Shown here piece by piece: positions 17,850 through 26,263 of a stretch of 64,000 bases of DNA. The notes below the pieces were generated by a model, which saw only the letters and a list, made by a program, of their open reading frames with translations, searched no databases and was not told the origin of the DNA. This DNA comes from Halorientalis sp. LT38 (GTDB taxonomy: Archaea; Halobacteriota; Halobacteria; Halobacteriales; Haloarculaceae): NCBI RefSeq assembly GCF_037031225.1, contig NZ_JAYEZN010000001.1, positions 2,790,001 to 2,854,000 on the forward strand, read 5' to 3'. Positions within the stretch are counted from its first letter, which is position 1. Each line of letters opens with the position of its first letter. A program made the position numbers and the translations under genes.

Positions 17850-18595
17850 TCCTCGTCACCTCCGGTGTCGATCTCCTCGACGTACTGTTCGATCTCCTCG
17901 GTCTCGTGGCGGCGGTACTGCTCGGTCTCGACGTCGACCGTGCCGAGAGCGACGCCCTCGGGGTCGAGGTCCTCGTCGCCGACCGTGTCGAGGCCGCGCA
18001 GTGCGAGGTCGATCCCGCCGTCCAGATCGAGGTCCTCGCGGTACTCCTCTTCGAAGAAGTCGATGAGGTCCTCGCGGTTGCCGCCCACGGCGAGCGCCTG
18101 CCACTCGTAGGGCGTGCCGGACGGATCGGTCTCGAACAGGCGCGGCTCGCCGTTCTGGATCCCGCCGACGATCAGCGCGACACCGAACGGGCGCGCGCCG
18201 CCCGTCTGGGTGTACTGCTGGATCTGGTCGGTGATGTCCTTGGTGAGTCCTTCGACGCCGATGGGCTCGCCGTAGCGGAGCTGGTTGACCTGCGCGTCGC
18301 GGCGCGCGAAGTCGATCAGCTGGCGGGCGTCGGCCACGTGGCCGGCGCTGGCGATGCCGATGTGGTCGTCGATCTTGTGTAGCTTTTCGACGCTCTCACG
18401 CTCCAAGAGCGGAGAGCGCACGCGCGTGTCGGCGGCGAGGACGACGCCGTCCTCGGTGCGGACACCGACGCTCGCGGTGCCGCGCTTGACGGCCTCACGC
18501 GCGTACTCGACCTGATAGAGGCGTCCGTCCGGGGAGAAGATCGTGATTCCCCGGTCGTAGGCCTGCTGTTGTGCGTTTCCCTGCATAGTTTGCAT
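17846..18595 (-). CDS. psmA: 20S proteasome subunit alpha
   Basis: 249 residues. The alpha signature YDRGITIFSPDGRLYQVEYA is at residues 13-32, and the N-terminal gating helix precedes it. GIQNGEPRLFETDPSG and the acidic C terminus are typical of haloarchaeal alpha subunits. It makes the outer gating rings that dock PAN ATPases. First gene of psmA-psmB. A strong TATA box lies about 45 bases upstream. Confidence 0.97.
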   Translation of the reverse strand: MQTMQGNAQQQAYDRGITIFSPDGRLYQVEYAREAVKRGTASVGVRTEDGVVLAADTRVRSPLLERESVEKLHKIDDHIGIASAGHVADARQLIDFARRDAQVNQLRYGEPIGVEGLTKDITDQIQQYTQTGGARPFGVALIVGGIQNGEPRLFETDPSGTPYEWQALAVGGNREDLIDFFEEEYREDLDLDGGIDLALRGLDTVGDEDLDPEGVALGTVDVETEQYRRHETEEIEQYVEEIDTGGDEE

Positions 18596-18636
18596 CGAAA
18601 GCCGGGGGTGGCCTTCACCTTGGGTTAGTGCCTCCC

Positions 18637-18647
18637 GTATTTAAACC
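18637..18647 (-). promoter_or_regulatory. TATA box of psmA-psmB
   Basis: Read on the minus strand, gtttaaatacg is a strong archaeal TATA element with a purine-poor BRE side. Initiation about 25 bases downstream would leave a leader of roughly 20 bases before psmA. Confidence 0.6.
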
Positions 18648-18727
18648 CGTTTATGGTAGCAAGTGACACCGTCACCGACAGTCGACGACTTCGGAAGGTC
18701 GATTTGGGCGCGGGGCGTTGTCCCGGC

Positions 18728-19141
18728 GTGGTCGGAGGAACGTACACTATCGTCGTCAACCTTCCGGAACCGGAGACGCTTACGGTCGGGTCGCTCGGCG
18801 GACACGAACTCCCAGCCGGCGCCTGCGCCTACACCGGCAGCGCGTTCGGTCCCGGCGGGTTCAGTCGGGTCGATCGCCACGTCGAGATGGCCGCCGGCGA
18901 GCGCGACGCCCGCCACTGGCACGTCGACTACCTGCTGGGCGACACCCCAGCGCGGATCGAGACGGTCGCGCGCTCGCCCGGGGCCGAGATCGAGTGCGCC
19001 GTGGCCCGCGCGCTCGCCGAGACCGGCGCGGTGGTCGTCGAGGGCTTCGGCGCGTCGGACTGCGACTGCCCGACGCACCTGCACCACCACGACGACCGGG
19101 ACGCACTCGTCGCGGCAGTCCGGAGTGCGCACGACCGGTAG
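18728..19141 (+). CDS. DUF123 / GIY-YIG-like protein
   Basis: 137 residues from the GTG giving MVGGTYTIVVNLPEPE. The sequence GGTYTIVV, then LPAGACAYTGSAFG, GGFSRVDRHV, RHWHVDYLLG and finally FGASDCDCPTHLHHH matches the DUF123 pattern, a small family with a GIY-YIG nuclease-like fold and unknown substrate. An ATG at 18653 in frame would add 25 residues, but it lies only a few bases after the psmA TATA box and the added sequence is basic and unlike the family, so I prefer the GTG. Convergent with the crotonase gene. Confidence 0.75.
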   Translation: MVGGTYTIVVNLPEPETLTVGSLGGHELPAGACAYTGSAFGPGGFSRVDRHVEMAAGERDARHWHVDYLLGDTPARIETVARSPGAEIECAVARALAETGAVVVEGFGASDCDCPTHLHHHDDRDALVAAVRSAHDR

Positions 19142-19147
19142 CGCCGG

Positions 19148-19918
19148 TCAGCGCCCCTCGAACTCGGGTTCGCGACCCTCGAAGAACGCGCCGACCCCCT
19201 CCGCGAAGTCCTGGGTCTCGAAGATCCGATCCTGCGCGCGAGCCTCCGCGCGGAGCGCCTCCTCCATCGAGCGGTGGGTGTTGCGCTGGACCAGCCGCTT
19301 GGTCTCGCCGACCGCCAGGGTCGGCCGGGAGGCCAGGGTCGCAACCCGTTCCGCGACCGTGTCCTCGAACTCCTCGGCGTCGAACGACTCCGTGGCGATG
19401 CCCATGTCGACGGCCTCCTCGGCGCCGACGCGACGGGCGGTGATCAGGAGGTCGAGCGCCCGGCGCACGCCCACGAGACGGGGCAGGACGTAGGTCGCGC
19501 CGGTGTCGGGCGCGAGGCCGATGTCGGTAAAACCCCAGCCGAAGACCGCGTCGTCCCGGGCGTAGACGAAGTCACAGGCCGTCGCCAGCGAAGCACCTGC
19601 ACCGACGGCGACGCCACGGACGACGGCGATTGTGGGCTTCTCCATCCGCAGGAGGCCGGCCGCGATGGCGTTCAGGCCGGTTTCGAGTTCCTCGATCACG
19701 CCTTTGCCGTCCATGCCCCCCGAGAGGTCGATCCCGGAACAGAAGGCGTCGCCCTCGCCCTCGACGACGACCGCGCGGATCCCGGCGTCGTGTTCCAGCG
19801 CGCGGAGTTCGTCGGCCATCTCCGCGCAGGCCTCGGCGCTGATAGCGTTCTTGCGCTCGGGGTTGCTGATCGTGACGGTCGCGTAGTCGTCCTCGCGCGT
19901 GACCTCGATGTCGGTCAT
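19148..19918 (-). CDS. Enoyl-CoA hydratase/isomerase family protein, PaaG-like
   Basis: 256 residues. Crotonase fold with the acyl-CoA oxyanion segments FCSGIDLSGG and GVAVGAGASLATACDFVYA. In the segment FGWGFTDIGLAPDTGATYVLPRLVG the usual hydratase glutamate is replaced by aspartate. That pattern resembles PaaG/isomerase branches rather than classical hydratases, so an isomerase role on a CoA thioester is more likely. The C terminus EGREPEFEGR is typical of the family. Monocistronic by appearance. Confidence 0.85.
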   Translation of the reverse strand: MTDIEVTREDDYATVTISNPERKNAISAEACAEMADELRALEHDAGIRAVVVEGEGDAFCSGIDLSGGMDGKGVIEELETGLNAIAAGLLRMEKPTIAVVRGVAVGAGASLATACDFVYARDDAVFGWGFTDIGLAPDTGATYVLPRLVGVRRALDLLITARRVGAEEAVDMGIATESFDAEEFEDTVAERVATLASRPTLAVGETKRLVQRNTHRSMEEALRAEARAQDRIFETQDFAEGVGAFFEGREPEFEGR

Positions 19919-19972
19919 GGGCCGGCAGAGGAGCGCCGGGGTAAGAATGGTTGTGGGTCAGTGACGAGGCAG

Positions 19973-22270
19973 TCAGGTCGGGAAGGACCCGATCCCGAAC
20001 AGCCCCGGCGGATCGCCGCCGCCGGTCCCCATCGTCTCGGGCCAGTCCAGCTCGGCGACGGACCCGACACGGAGGTCGACCGCTTTCCCGTTCCGGTTGC
20101 CCAGGCCGTCGACCAGCCCGTTCTCGGGGACGGTCACCACGTCGCCGGCAGCCACGCCCGAGACGGTCGCGATCCAGGCCTCGGCCCCCTTGTCCCACCT
20201 CGCCTCGTGTTCCTGGCCCGCCGCGGAGAACGCCAGCAGGCCACCCGTCGGCCGAATCGGTCGGACGCGGAGGTTCTCGTCGGGGTCCGGTGGCGGGTTC
20301 TGCGCGACGAACGCGAGCCGCGTCCCGTCCCCCTCACCGCTGCTCGAACCGTCAGCGACCCGGACGCCCCGCACGCGGAGTCCCCTCGACGGAACGACCT
20401 CGAAGGCCCGGCTCGGCAGTTCGTAGTTCGCGGCCTGCACGCGGAACCGGTAGGTCCCCGTCGGCAGGTCAGGCGGCACGTCGTAGCGCGCGGTATAGTG
20501 CCCCCAGAACGCCGTCCAGACGAAGCCGAGGCCGAGGTCGCTGGTCACCGTCTCCCACCCGCCGCCCGTCCGCCGTTCGAGCGACACGAAGGGATCGCCG
20601 ACCGGCCGGTCTTTCCCGCTCCAGCCGCCCCTCCATTCGAGCGTGACGACGTCCATCCGCTCGACGGTTTCGGGCGGCTGGGTCTCGATCGCCCCGTCGT
20701 CGCCGCCGTCGCCGACCGGGGCGTCCGGCACCGCCGGTCGCGAACCGGTGGGTTCTGAGGGTTCGCCGACCCGCTCGGCCAGCGCGCCGGCGAGGTCCTC
20801 CTGCCGATTGCGGATCAGCAGGGAGGTGTACTTCCCGAAGGCGGTGTTGCCGCCCTCGTAGTCCTGCACGTCGTACTCCTGGGGCGTGGTGAAGTAGCCG
20901 TTGTACCCGTTGGCGATGCCGACCACGGAGACCGTCTCGACGCCGTCTGGCGCGACCGATTCGGCGGCTTCCCGCATCCGCCGCCCCATCTCGACGGTCG
21001 GTTCGCCGGGGACCGTCACGAGCATCTCGTCCCCGATCCGCATGGCCTGCACTTCCACGTCAGTCGAGTAGGGGGCCGGCGCGAGCAGGATCTTCCGCCC
21101 GTGGACGTCGTCGGCCAGCCACTCCGGTTTGCGTTTGCCCTCCAGTTCGAGCCCCGAGAAGGGCGTCGGCCCGTTCTCGCCGCCGTCCAGCGTCGGCAGG
21201 CCGACGATCGCGTCGTCGGCGACCCGCTTGCCGGGTTCGACTTCCTGCCCGACGTACTCGTCCTGCGTCGCGCGCCCGTCCACCGGGAGGTCCCGGGAGA
21301 GGTCGCCGCCGGCGTTCCGCCAGGCGTCCCACATCGCGCGCTCGATCCGGATCGCCGTCCGCTCGGCGACCGCGTACTGCCCGTAGTCGTCGTAACGCGG
21401 GATCTGGTCGCCGACGCGCCCAGTTGTGTAGACCGTCACGGGCGCGTCGCCGTCGTCGAAGCGCCGGGCGAACCACTCGCGTGCGACGCCGGGGAAGTCC
21501 GCCGAGAACGTCGTGTTGCTCGGCGTGAACGCCGTCGGGTGGTTACCGAACAGCGTCCACGCGCAGATCGGCGTCCCGTCGGTTCCCTCGACCCGGAGCA
21601 GCCTGACCGTCGTGTCGCGAGCGCGGTCGGGGTCGACCGGGTGGTCTTCGGGTTCGGCCTCGCCGATCGGCACCTCCAGGTCGAAATTAGCCAGATGGGC
21701 CGCCAGCGACCGGTTCCAGTTGCCCTCTTCGACCGTGCCGCTGGCCCAGCCGGCCCGGGCCGGGCGGCGGTTCGCGTCGGCCGCCGCGATCGCGTCGCCG
21801 ATCTGCCCCGCGATCCACTCGCCCGGTTCGTTCGGCCCGGCGTGGGTGTGCGTCGCCGCGAAGAGCACCGAATCGCGGTCGAACCCCTGCGGTCGGACGT
21901 GCTCGATTACCCGGTCCCGCACCGCCGGCTTTCCGAGGTCCGCCGACACGAGCGCGACCTTCCGCTCGCCGTCCGAGAGGACCAGCGCGTGTGCGAACAG
22001 CCTGATCGCGACCCCCTCGGCCCGCATGTCCGGCCGGACGTACCCGAAGAAGGAGCCGCCGTTCTCCGGCGTGATGTCCCGACGGGCCGCGCTCGCGGTG
22101 AGCGCGCCCCCCGAGGTCGCCGATCCGCTCTCGCCGCTCGCGAGGCCCGTCGCGAGTCCCGCCAGCGCCGTCGCCTGGACGAACCGGCGTCTGTCCAGCG
22201 TGTTCGATACCCCGCGCTCCGCCCCCCGTCGATCCGGGGCCCCCGACCCCGGACCGCCCGTGTTCGCCAT
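19973..22270 (-). CDS. Tat-exported neutral/alkaline ceramidase
   Basis: 765 residues. The N terminus has a twin-arginine signal (DRRRFVQATALAGLATGLA, about residues 26-44). The neutral-ceramidase core follows: ARRDITPE, FGYVRPDMRAEGV, LVSADLG, ATHTHAGPNEPGEW, TLFGNHPTAF and TTGRVGDQIPRYD. His residues in THTHAG and GNHPT are the expected zinc ligands. The last ~250 residues form a beta-rich C-terminal domain (MDVVTLEWRGGWSGK onward), as in known ceramidases. The family hydrolyses the amide bond of ceramides and some N-acyl lipids. Haloarchaea are not known to make sphingolipids, so the natural substrate is open. Confidence 0.85.
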   Translation of the reverse strand: MANTGGPGSGAPDRRGAERGVSNTLDRRRFVQATALAGLATGLASGESGSATSGGALTASAARRDITPENGGSFFGYVRPDMRAEGVAIRLFAHALVLSDGERKVALVSADLGKPAVRDRVIEHVRPQGFDRDSVLFAATHTHAGPNEPGEWIAGQIGDAIAAADANRRPARAGWASGTVEEGNWNRSLAAHLANFDLEVPIGEAEPEDHPVDPDRARDTTVRLLRVEGTDGTPICAWTLFGNHPTAFTPSNTTFSADFPGVAREWFARRFDDGDAPVTVYTTGRVGDQIPRYDDYGQYAVAERTAIRIERAMWDAWRNAGGDLSRDLPVDGRATQDEYVGQEVEPGKRVADDAIVGLPTLDGGENGPTPFSGLELEGKRKPEWLADDVHGRKILLAPAPYSTDVEVQAMRIGDEMLVTVPGEPTVEMGRRMREAAESVAPDGVETVSVVGIANGYNGYFTTPQEYDVQDYEGGNTAFGKYTSLLIRNRQEDLAGALAERVGEPSEPTGSRPAVPDAPVGDGGDDGAIETQPPETVERMDVVTLEWRGGWSGKDRPVGDPFVSLERRTGGGWETVTSDLGLGFVWTAFWGHYTARYDVPPDLPTGTYRFRVQAANYELPSRAFEVVPSRGLRVRGVRVADGSSSGEGDGTRLAFVAQNPPPDPDENLRVRPIRPTGGLLAFSAAGQEHEARWDKGAEAWIATVSGVAAGDVVTVPENGLVDGLGNRNGKAVDLRVGSVAELDWPETMGTGGGDPPGLFGIGSFPT

Positions 22271-22354
22271 CGTGCCACCGGGTACCGGGTGCTCCGGGAT
22301 AACGGTTCACGCGGATATGGAGCCGTGTTTAAAAGTAATCCGACGGGTTGCGCC

Positions 22355-22660
22355 TCAGAGCTCCAGTTCGGTCATCGAGTCGACCTCGAACTGGAGTACC
22401 TCGGGTTCGCCGGCGAGCCAGTCGCCCAGCGCCGCCTCGAACTCGCCGAAGTGCTCGGTCTCCGTGTGCGCGCCGAAGGCCGCGGCGTCCTCGTAGCGCT
22501 CCACGAAGCGAACCACGTTCTCGTCCTCGACGTCGGTCGTCGCGCGGTAGTCGAGCATTCCGTCTTCCGCGCGGGACTGCTCGGCCAGGTCCTGGATCTG
22601 CGCCAGCGCTTCCTCGCGGTGCTCGGGGTCGATGGGGAAACTCGCGTGAACGACGATCAT
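22355..22660 (-). CDS. Antibiotic biosynthesis monooxygenase (ABM) domain protein
   Basis: 101 residues, a single ferredoxin-like ABM fold. It begins MIVVHASFPIDPEHREEAL, with DGMLDYRATTDVEDENVVRFVERYEDAAAFGAHTETEHF in the core. Such proteins are small dimeric putative quinol monooxygenases or stress-linked enzymes; the substrate is unknown. A gcttttcg TATA-like element lies about 30 bases upstream. Confidence 0.8.
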   Translation of the reverse strand: MIVVHASFPIDPEHREEALAQIQDLAEQSRAEDGMLDYRATTDVEDENVVRFVERYEDAAAFGAHTETEHFGEFEAALGDWLAGEPEVLQFEVDSMTELEL

Positions 22661-22700
22661 TACACCCTGTAGTCAGGGGCAGGGGACGAAAAGCTACCCC

Positions 22701-22892
22701 TCAGGGCCGCCCGCCCTCTGCGGGGCCCTTGCCCGCGAGGACACTCTCGATAGGATCGTCCGGCACGAACAGGTCGCCGACCACCCCGCCGACAACTCCG
22801 CCGACCGGACCGACGGCGACTGGGTGCGGTAGTTCATCCGGAGCCACTACGAGAATCTCTTCGGGGAGTAGGGCGACTGCTGTAGAGAGCAA
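22701..22892 (-). CDS. Possible small glycine-zipper protein
   Basis: 63 residues, acidic, with GPVGGVVGGVVGDLFVPDD, a glycine-zipper-like stretch. The codons are less extreme in GC at the third position than in neighbours. No ribosome site or promoter stands out, and no family is recognised. It fills the gap before tRNA-Ile and may be a real small gene or a chance frame. Confidence 0.35.
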   Translation of the reverse strand: MLSTAVALLPEEILVVAPDELPHPVAVGPVGGVVGGVVGDLFVPDDPIESVLAGKGPAEGGRP

Positions 22893-22953
22893 CCACTACG
22901 GAACTGAGAGCGCCGAAAGTTAGGTGGCTGGGGAGTTCTCGGCCCGCGGAAAG

Positions 22954-23027
22954 TGGGCCAATCCGGATTTGAACCGGAGGCCTCCCGGTTATCAGCCGAG
23001 CGCTCAACCTGACTGAGCTATTGGCCC
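22954..23027 (-). tRNA. tRNA-Ile (GAT anticodon)
   Basis: 74 bases. On the minus strand the acceptor GGGCCAA pairs with TTGGCCC, with discriminator A. The D arm (AGCTCAGT...GAGC), the anticodon arm (GGCTGATAACC, anticodon GAT) and the T arm (CCGGTTCAAATCCGG) all fold. CCA is not encoded. No intron. Confidence 0.97.
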
Positions 23028-23127
23028 AGGTGAGCGCGTTCGACTGTTCCGCCCTGCCTATGTTAAGCGTTTCTTTTCGCTGAAAGGGTGGTTCGGGCTC
23101 ACATCCGGTCGCGGGTTGCCTCCGCGC

Positions 23128-23655
23128 TCAGCGCGAACTCTCGTCGTCCACGTCGTAGGAGTCGCTATCGACGTCGTAGGTGTCCTCGGGGGTACCCTGG
23201 CCGGGCTGTCCCCCTGCCGCTCCCCCCTGGCCCTCGCCGCCGGGGAAGCCGCCGACGTAGACGTTGCCGGTGGCGAAGCCGCTGGTCTTCGCGTCAACGT
23301 AGGGCGTGACGAACCACTTCTTGGCCGCCAGCCGGACGGGGTAGCGCGTGACGGGCACGACGAGGACCAGCCCGACGAGGTCCGTCACGAGCCCGGGCGT
23401 GAGCAACATCGCGCCCGAGATGAGCAGGAGGCCCCCGTCGATCAGTTCGTCGGTCGGGGCCTCCCCCTGGGCGAGTTTGGCCTGGATCTTCCGGAGGGTA
23501 TGGCGGCCCTCGGCGCGGACCAGGAGCATCCCGATCAGCGCGGTGAGGACGACCAGCGCGACCGTCGGCAGGACGCCGATCCAGCCCCCCACCACGAACA
23601 GGAGCATGATGTCAAGCAGGGGGATGAGCAACAGCAGGGCGATCATCCGGAGCAT
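23128..23655 (-). CDS. fxsA: FxsA-family inner membrane protein
   Basis: 175 residues. Three to four hydrophobic helices (IALLLLIPLLDIMLLFVVGGWIG region, VLPTVALVVLTALIGMLLV, then GGLLLISGAMLLTPGLVTDLVG). The GAMLLTPGLVTD motif is diagnostic of FxsA. In E. coli overproduced FxsA relieves F-plasmid exclusion of phage T7; the normal role is unclear. The C-terminal ~45 residues are Gly/Pro then Asp/Ser rich with repeated YDVDSDS, probably disordered. Divergent from the DUF255 gene. Confidence 0.88.
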   Translation of the reverse strand: MLRMIALLLLIPLLDIMLLFVVGGWIGVLPTVALVVLTALIGMLLVRAEGRHTLRKIQAKLAQGEAPTDELIDGGLLLISGAMLLTPGLVTDLVGLVLVVPVTRYPVRLAAKKWFVTPYVDAKTSGFATGNVYVGGFPGGEGQGGAAGGQPGQGTPEDTYDVDSDSYDVDDESSR

Positions 23656-23769
23656 GCCCGTCCGTAGCGGGCCAGCACTCAAAATAGAACCGCTTCCGGC
23701 CGGATTCCCAGTGATCGAGCGAGCGCGCCGGGACGCAGGATACTTGACCGGCGACCGCTTCCGCCCGAT

Positions 23770-25395
23770 ATGGACGACTCCGCGGCGCGCACGAACGTCG
23801 AGTGGCGCGAGTGGGGCCAGGAGCCCTTCGAGGTGGCCGATCGGGCGGGCAAGCCGGTCCTGCTCTCGCTGTCGGCTCCGTGGTGTGCCCACTGCCACGA
23901 GATGGACGCCACCACCTACACCGAGCCGCGCATCGCCGCGAACATCAACGACGGGTTCGTGCCGGTCCGGGTCGACGTGGACCGCCACCCGCGGGTCCGC
24001 GAACGCTACAACATGGGCGGGTTCCCCTCGACCGTCTTCTGCACGCCCGAGGGTGACATCCTCACCGGCGCCGGCTACCTCGGGATCGACGGCTTCCGGG
24101 AGATCTTGGACTCCGTGCGGCGCACCTGGGACGGCGAGGGCGAGGACGCCGGTCGCGTCCCGCGCGCACTCCGGGACGGGACGCCACCGAGCGGTGAGGT
24201 CACCGCCCGCATCGAGGAGCACATGGTCGAGCAGTTGCTCGGGGCCTTCGACGAGGAGTTCGGCGGCTGGGGCTCGGACGCGAAATTCCCCCTCCCGCGG
24301 ACCGTGGAGTTCGCACTTGTCCGGGCCCGAGATCAGGCCACCCGGACGCTGGAGGCCATCCAGACGCACCTGCTCGACACCTACGACGGCGGCTTCTACC
24401 GCTACGCGACGGGCCGGGACTGGAGCGACCCCCACCGGGAGAAACTGCTCGACGAGAACGCCGCGCTGGTCCGCGCGTTCGCCCGTGCGTACCGCTACAC
24501 CGGCGAAGACTCCTACCGGAGCTCCGCCGAGTCGACCGTCGAGTACCTGACGACGGACCTGTGGACCGGCGACGCCTTCGCCGCCAGCCAGGCCGGCGAC
24601 GACGACTACTACCGGATGGGGCCCACCGACCGCGAGGAGGCCGAGCCGCCGGCGGTCGACGAGACGGTGCTGGCCGACCGGAACGGGATGGCGGCCGGGG
24701 CGCTCTTCTCCCTGCACGCCTACACCGACGACGAGTCCGCGCGCCGGTACGCCGAGCGAGCCCTCGACCACGTCCTCGACGACCTGGTCGACGAGGGCGA
24801 GGTCACCCACTACCGGACCGACGAGGAGACCGGCGAGGCCGGACTGCTCGCCGACCAGACGGGGGTCCTGCAGGGGCTGACGACCGGCTGGCAGGTGACG
24901 GGCGGCTACGAGGACGCCGCCGTCGCCGTCGCCGACTACGCGCTGGCCGAACTGGGAGACGACGCGAGCGGGGCGTTCCGGGACGGGGTCGCGACGGGCC
25001 CCGGCCTGCTGGACCAGCCGCTCTACCCGCTCGACACCAACGTCGAACTCGCCGACGCGCTGATCGACCTGGCGGCGCTGACCGGGGAGGACCGGTACCG
25101 CGAACGGGCCCGCGAGGCCGTCGCGGCGTTCGCGGGTGCGGCCGAGCGCATGGGCGTCGAGGTCGCTAGTTTCGCGACGGTGGCCGCGCGCCTCCAGTCG
25201 CTGCGGGTCTTCCGGGTGGGGACGCCCGCCGGCAGCGACCTCCACCGCGCCGCCCTGCGAGTCGCCGACCACGAGGCGGTCGTCGTGCCCGACGCGGACG
25301 TCCCGGACGGCGAAGCGAGGGTGATCGACGACGGCGAACCGACCGGGACGGCCGAATCGCCCGACGGCCTGGCTGAACTGGCGACCGGTTCATAA
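23770..25395 (+). CDS. DUF255 thioredoxin-like / YyaL-type protein
   Basis: 541 residues. An N-terminal thioredoxin-like domain (residues about 10-130) has the active-site-like CAHC in SAPWCAHCHEMDATTY. An (alpha/alpha)6-barrel-like region with GGFYRYATGRDWSDPHREKLLDENAALVRAF follows. The family (YyaL/SPATA20) is widespread and uncharacterised; the protein is shorter than the ~700-residue bacterial versions, as is usual in haloarchaea. Divergent from fxsA. A redox or sugar-modifying role has been suggested for the family but is not established. Confidence 0.85.
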   Translation: MDDSAARTNVEWREWGQEPFEVADRAGKPVLLSLSAPWCAHCHEMDATTYTEPRIAANINDGFVPVRVDVDRHPRVRERYNMGGFPSTVFCTPEGDILTGAGYLGIDGFREILDSVRRTWDGEGEDAGRVPRALRDGTPPSGEVTARIEEHMVEQLLGAFDEEFGGWGSDAKFPLPRTVEFALVRARDQATRTLEAIQTHLLDTYDGGFYRYATGRDWSDPHREKLLDENAALVRAFARAYRYTGEDSYRSSAESTVEYLTTDLWTGDAFAASQAGDDDYYRMGPTDREEAEPPAVDETVLADRNGMAAGALFSLHAYTDDESARRYAERALDHVLDDLVDEGEVTHYRTDEETGEAGLLADQTGVLQGLTTGWQVTGGYEDAAVAVADYALAELGDDASGAFRDGVATGPGLLDQPLYPLDTNVELADALIDLAALTGEDRYRERAREAVAAFAGAAERMGVEVASFATVAARLQSLRVFRVGTPAGSDLHRAALRVADHEAVVVPDADVPDGEARVIDDGEPTGTAESPDGLAELATGS

Positions 25396-25421
25396 AAACC
25401 ACGGCGGTAAACCTGCGATGC

Positions 25422-25431
25422 GTTTATATCC
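25422..25431 (+). promoter_or_regulatory. TATA box of the second TrmB-family gene
   Basis: gtttatatcc is a near-consensus haloarchaeal TATA element, centred about 27 bases before the ATG, predicting a leaderless or nearly leaderless transcript. Confidence 0.7.
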
Positions 25432-25452
25432 CCGGCATCCGAGCGCTCCACA

Positions 25453-26256
25453 ATGGCAAGTCTGAGAGACCTGGGGTTGTCCGAGTACGAGGCCCGGGCC
25501 TACCGCGCGCTACTGAAGACGGGGCCCACAACGGCCAAAGAGTTGTCCCGCGTCAGCGACGTGCCCATGGGTCGGATCTACGACGTGCTCAACAGCATCG
25601 AGACGTACAATCTGGTCCGGAGCCAGAGCGCGAGCCGGCCCAAGAAGTACGTCGCCGTCGAACCCCAGACCGCCCTCGACCGCCTGCTCGAGGACAAGAA
25701 GCGCGAACTCGAGGAGAAGGCCGAACAGTACGAGGGCATCGTCGACGACCTCGTCGGCGAACTCGAGAGCGCCGAACCCGTCGAGGAGACCTTCTGGACC
25801 GCTGCCGTCGGCCCGGACGAGACCGTCGACCTGCTCGTCGAACGCCTCGCCGCCGCCGACGAGCGCATCATCATGGTCGCGTCCTCGTCCTCCCAGCAGT
25901 TCGACATGGACACCGTCGGCGACCTGATCGTCGAGGAACTCGGCAACGCCCTCGACCGGGGCGTCGACGTCTCGCTGTTGATGCGTCCGGAACTCGTCGA
26001 CGAACTGCCCGAGAGCGTCGGCGAGCGCTACCGCTCCCATCTGGCCCGCCACGAGCAGTTCTCGGTGCGCATCTCGCCCAACGTCTCCGGCACCTTCGAG
26101 CTGATCGACAACGCAGAGGTCTGCATCGAGGTCCCCCACCCGCTCAACGCCGACGAGACCTTCGCCGTGATCGACCTCAAGGACCGCGAGTTCGCCGCCA
26201 ACGTCCGTTCGGAGTTCGACCCGCGGTGGGAGGAAGCCGAAGAGCTGAACCTGTAA
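25453..26256 (+). CDS. TrmB-family transcriptional regulator (short form)
   Basis: 267 residues. A winged helix at residues 5-70 (LGLSEYEARAYRALLKTGPTTAKELSRVSDVP) is followed by a coiled linker (EDKKRELEEKAEQYEGIVDDLV) and a PLD-like TrmB middle domain (AADERIIMVASSSSQQFDMD). It lacks the C-terminal sugar-binding extension present in the other TrmB of this window, so its ligand may differ. Convergent with a crotonase gene; targets unknown. Confidence 0.85.
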   Translation: MASLRDLGLSEYEARAYRALLKTGPTTAKELSRVSDVPMGRIYDVLNSIETYNLVRSQSASRPKKYVAVEPQTALDRLLEDKKRELEEKAEQYEGIVDDLVGELESAEPVEETFWTAAVGPDETVDLLVERLAAADERIIMVASSSSQQFDMDTVGDLIVEELGNALDRGVDVSLLMRPELVDELPESVGERYRSHLARHEQFSVRISPNVSGTFELIDNAEVCIEVPHPLNADETFAVIDLKDREFAANVRSEFDPRWEEAEELNL

Positions 26257-26263
26257 CCGTCCC

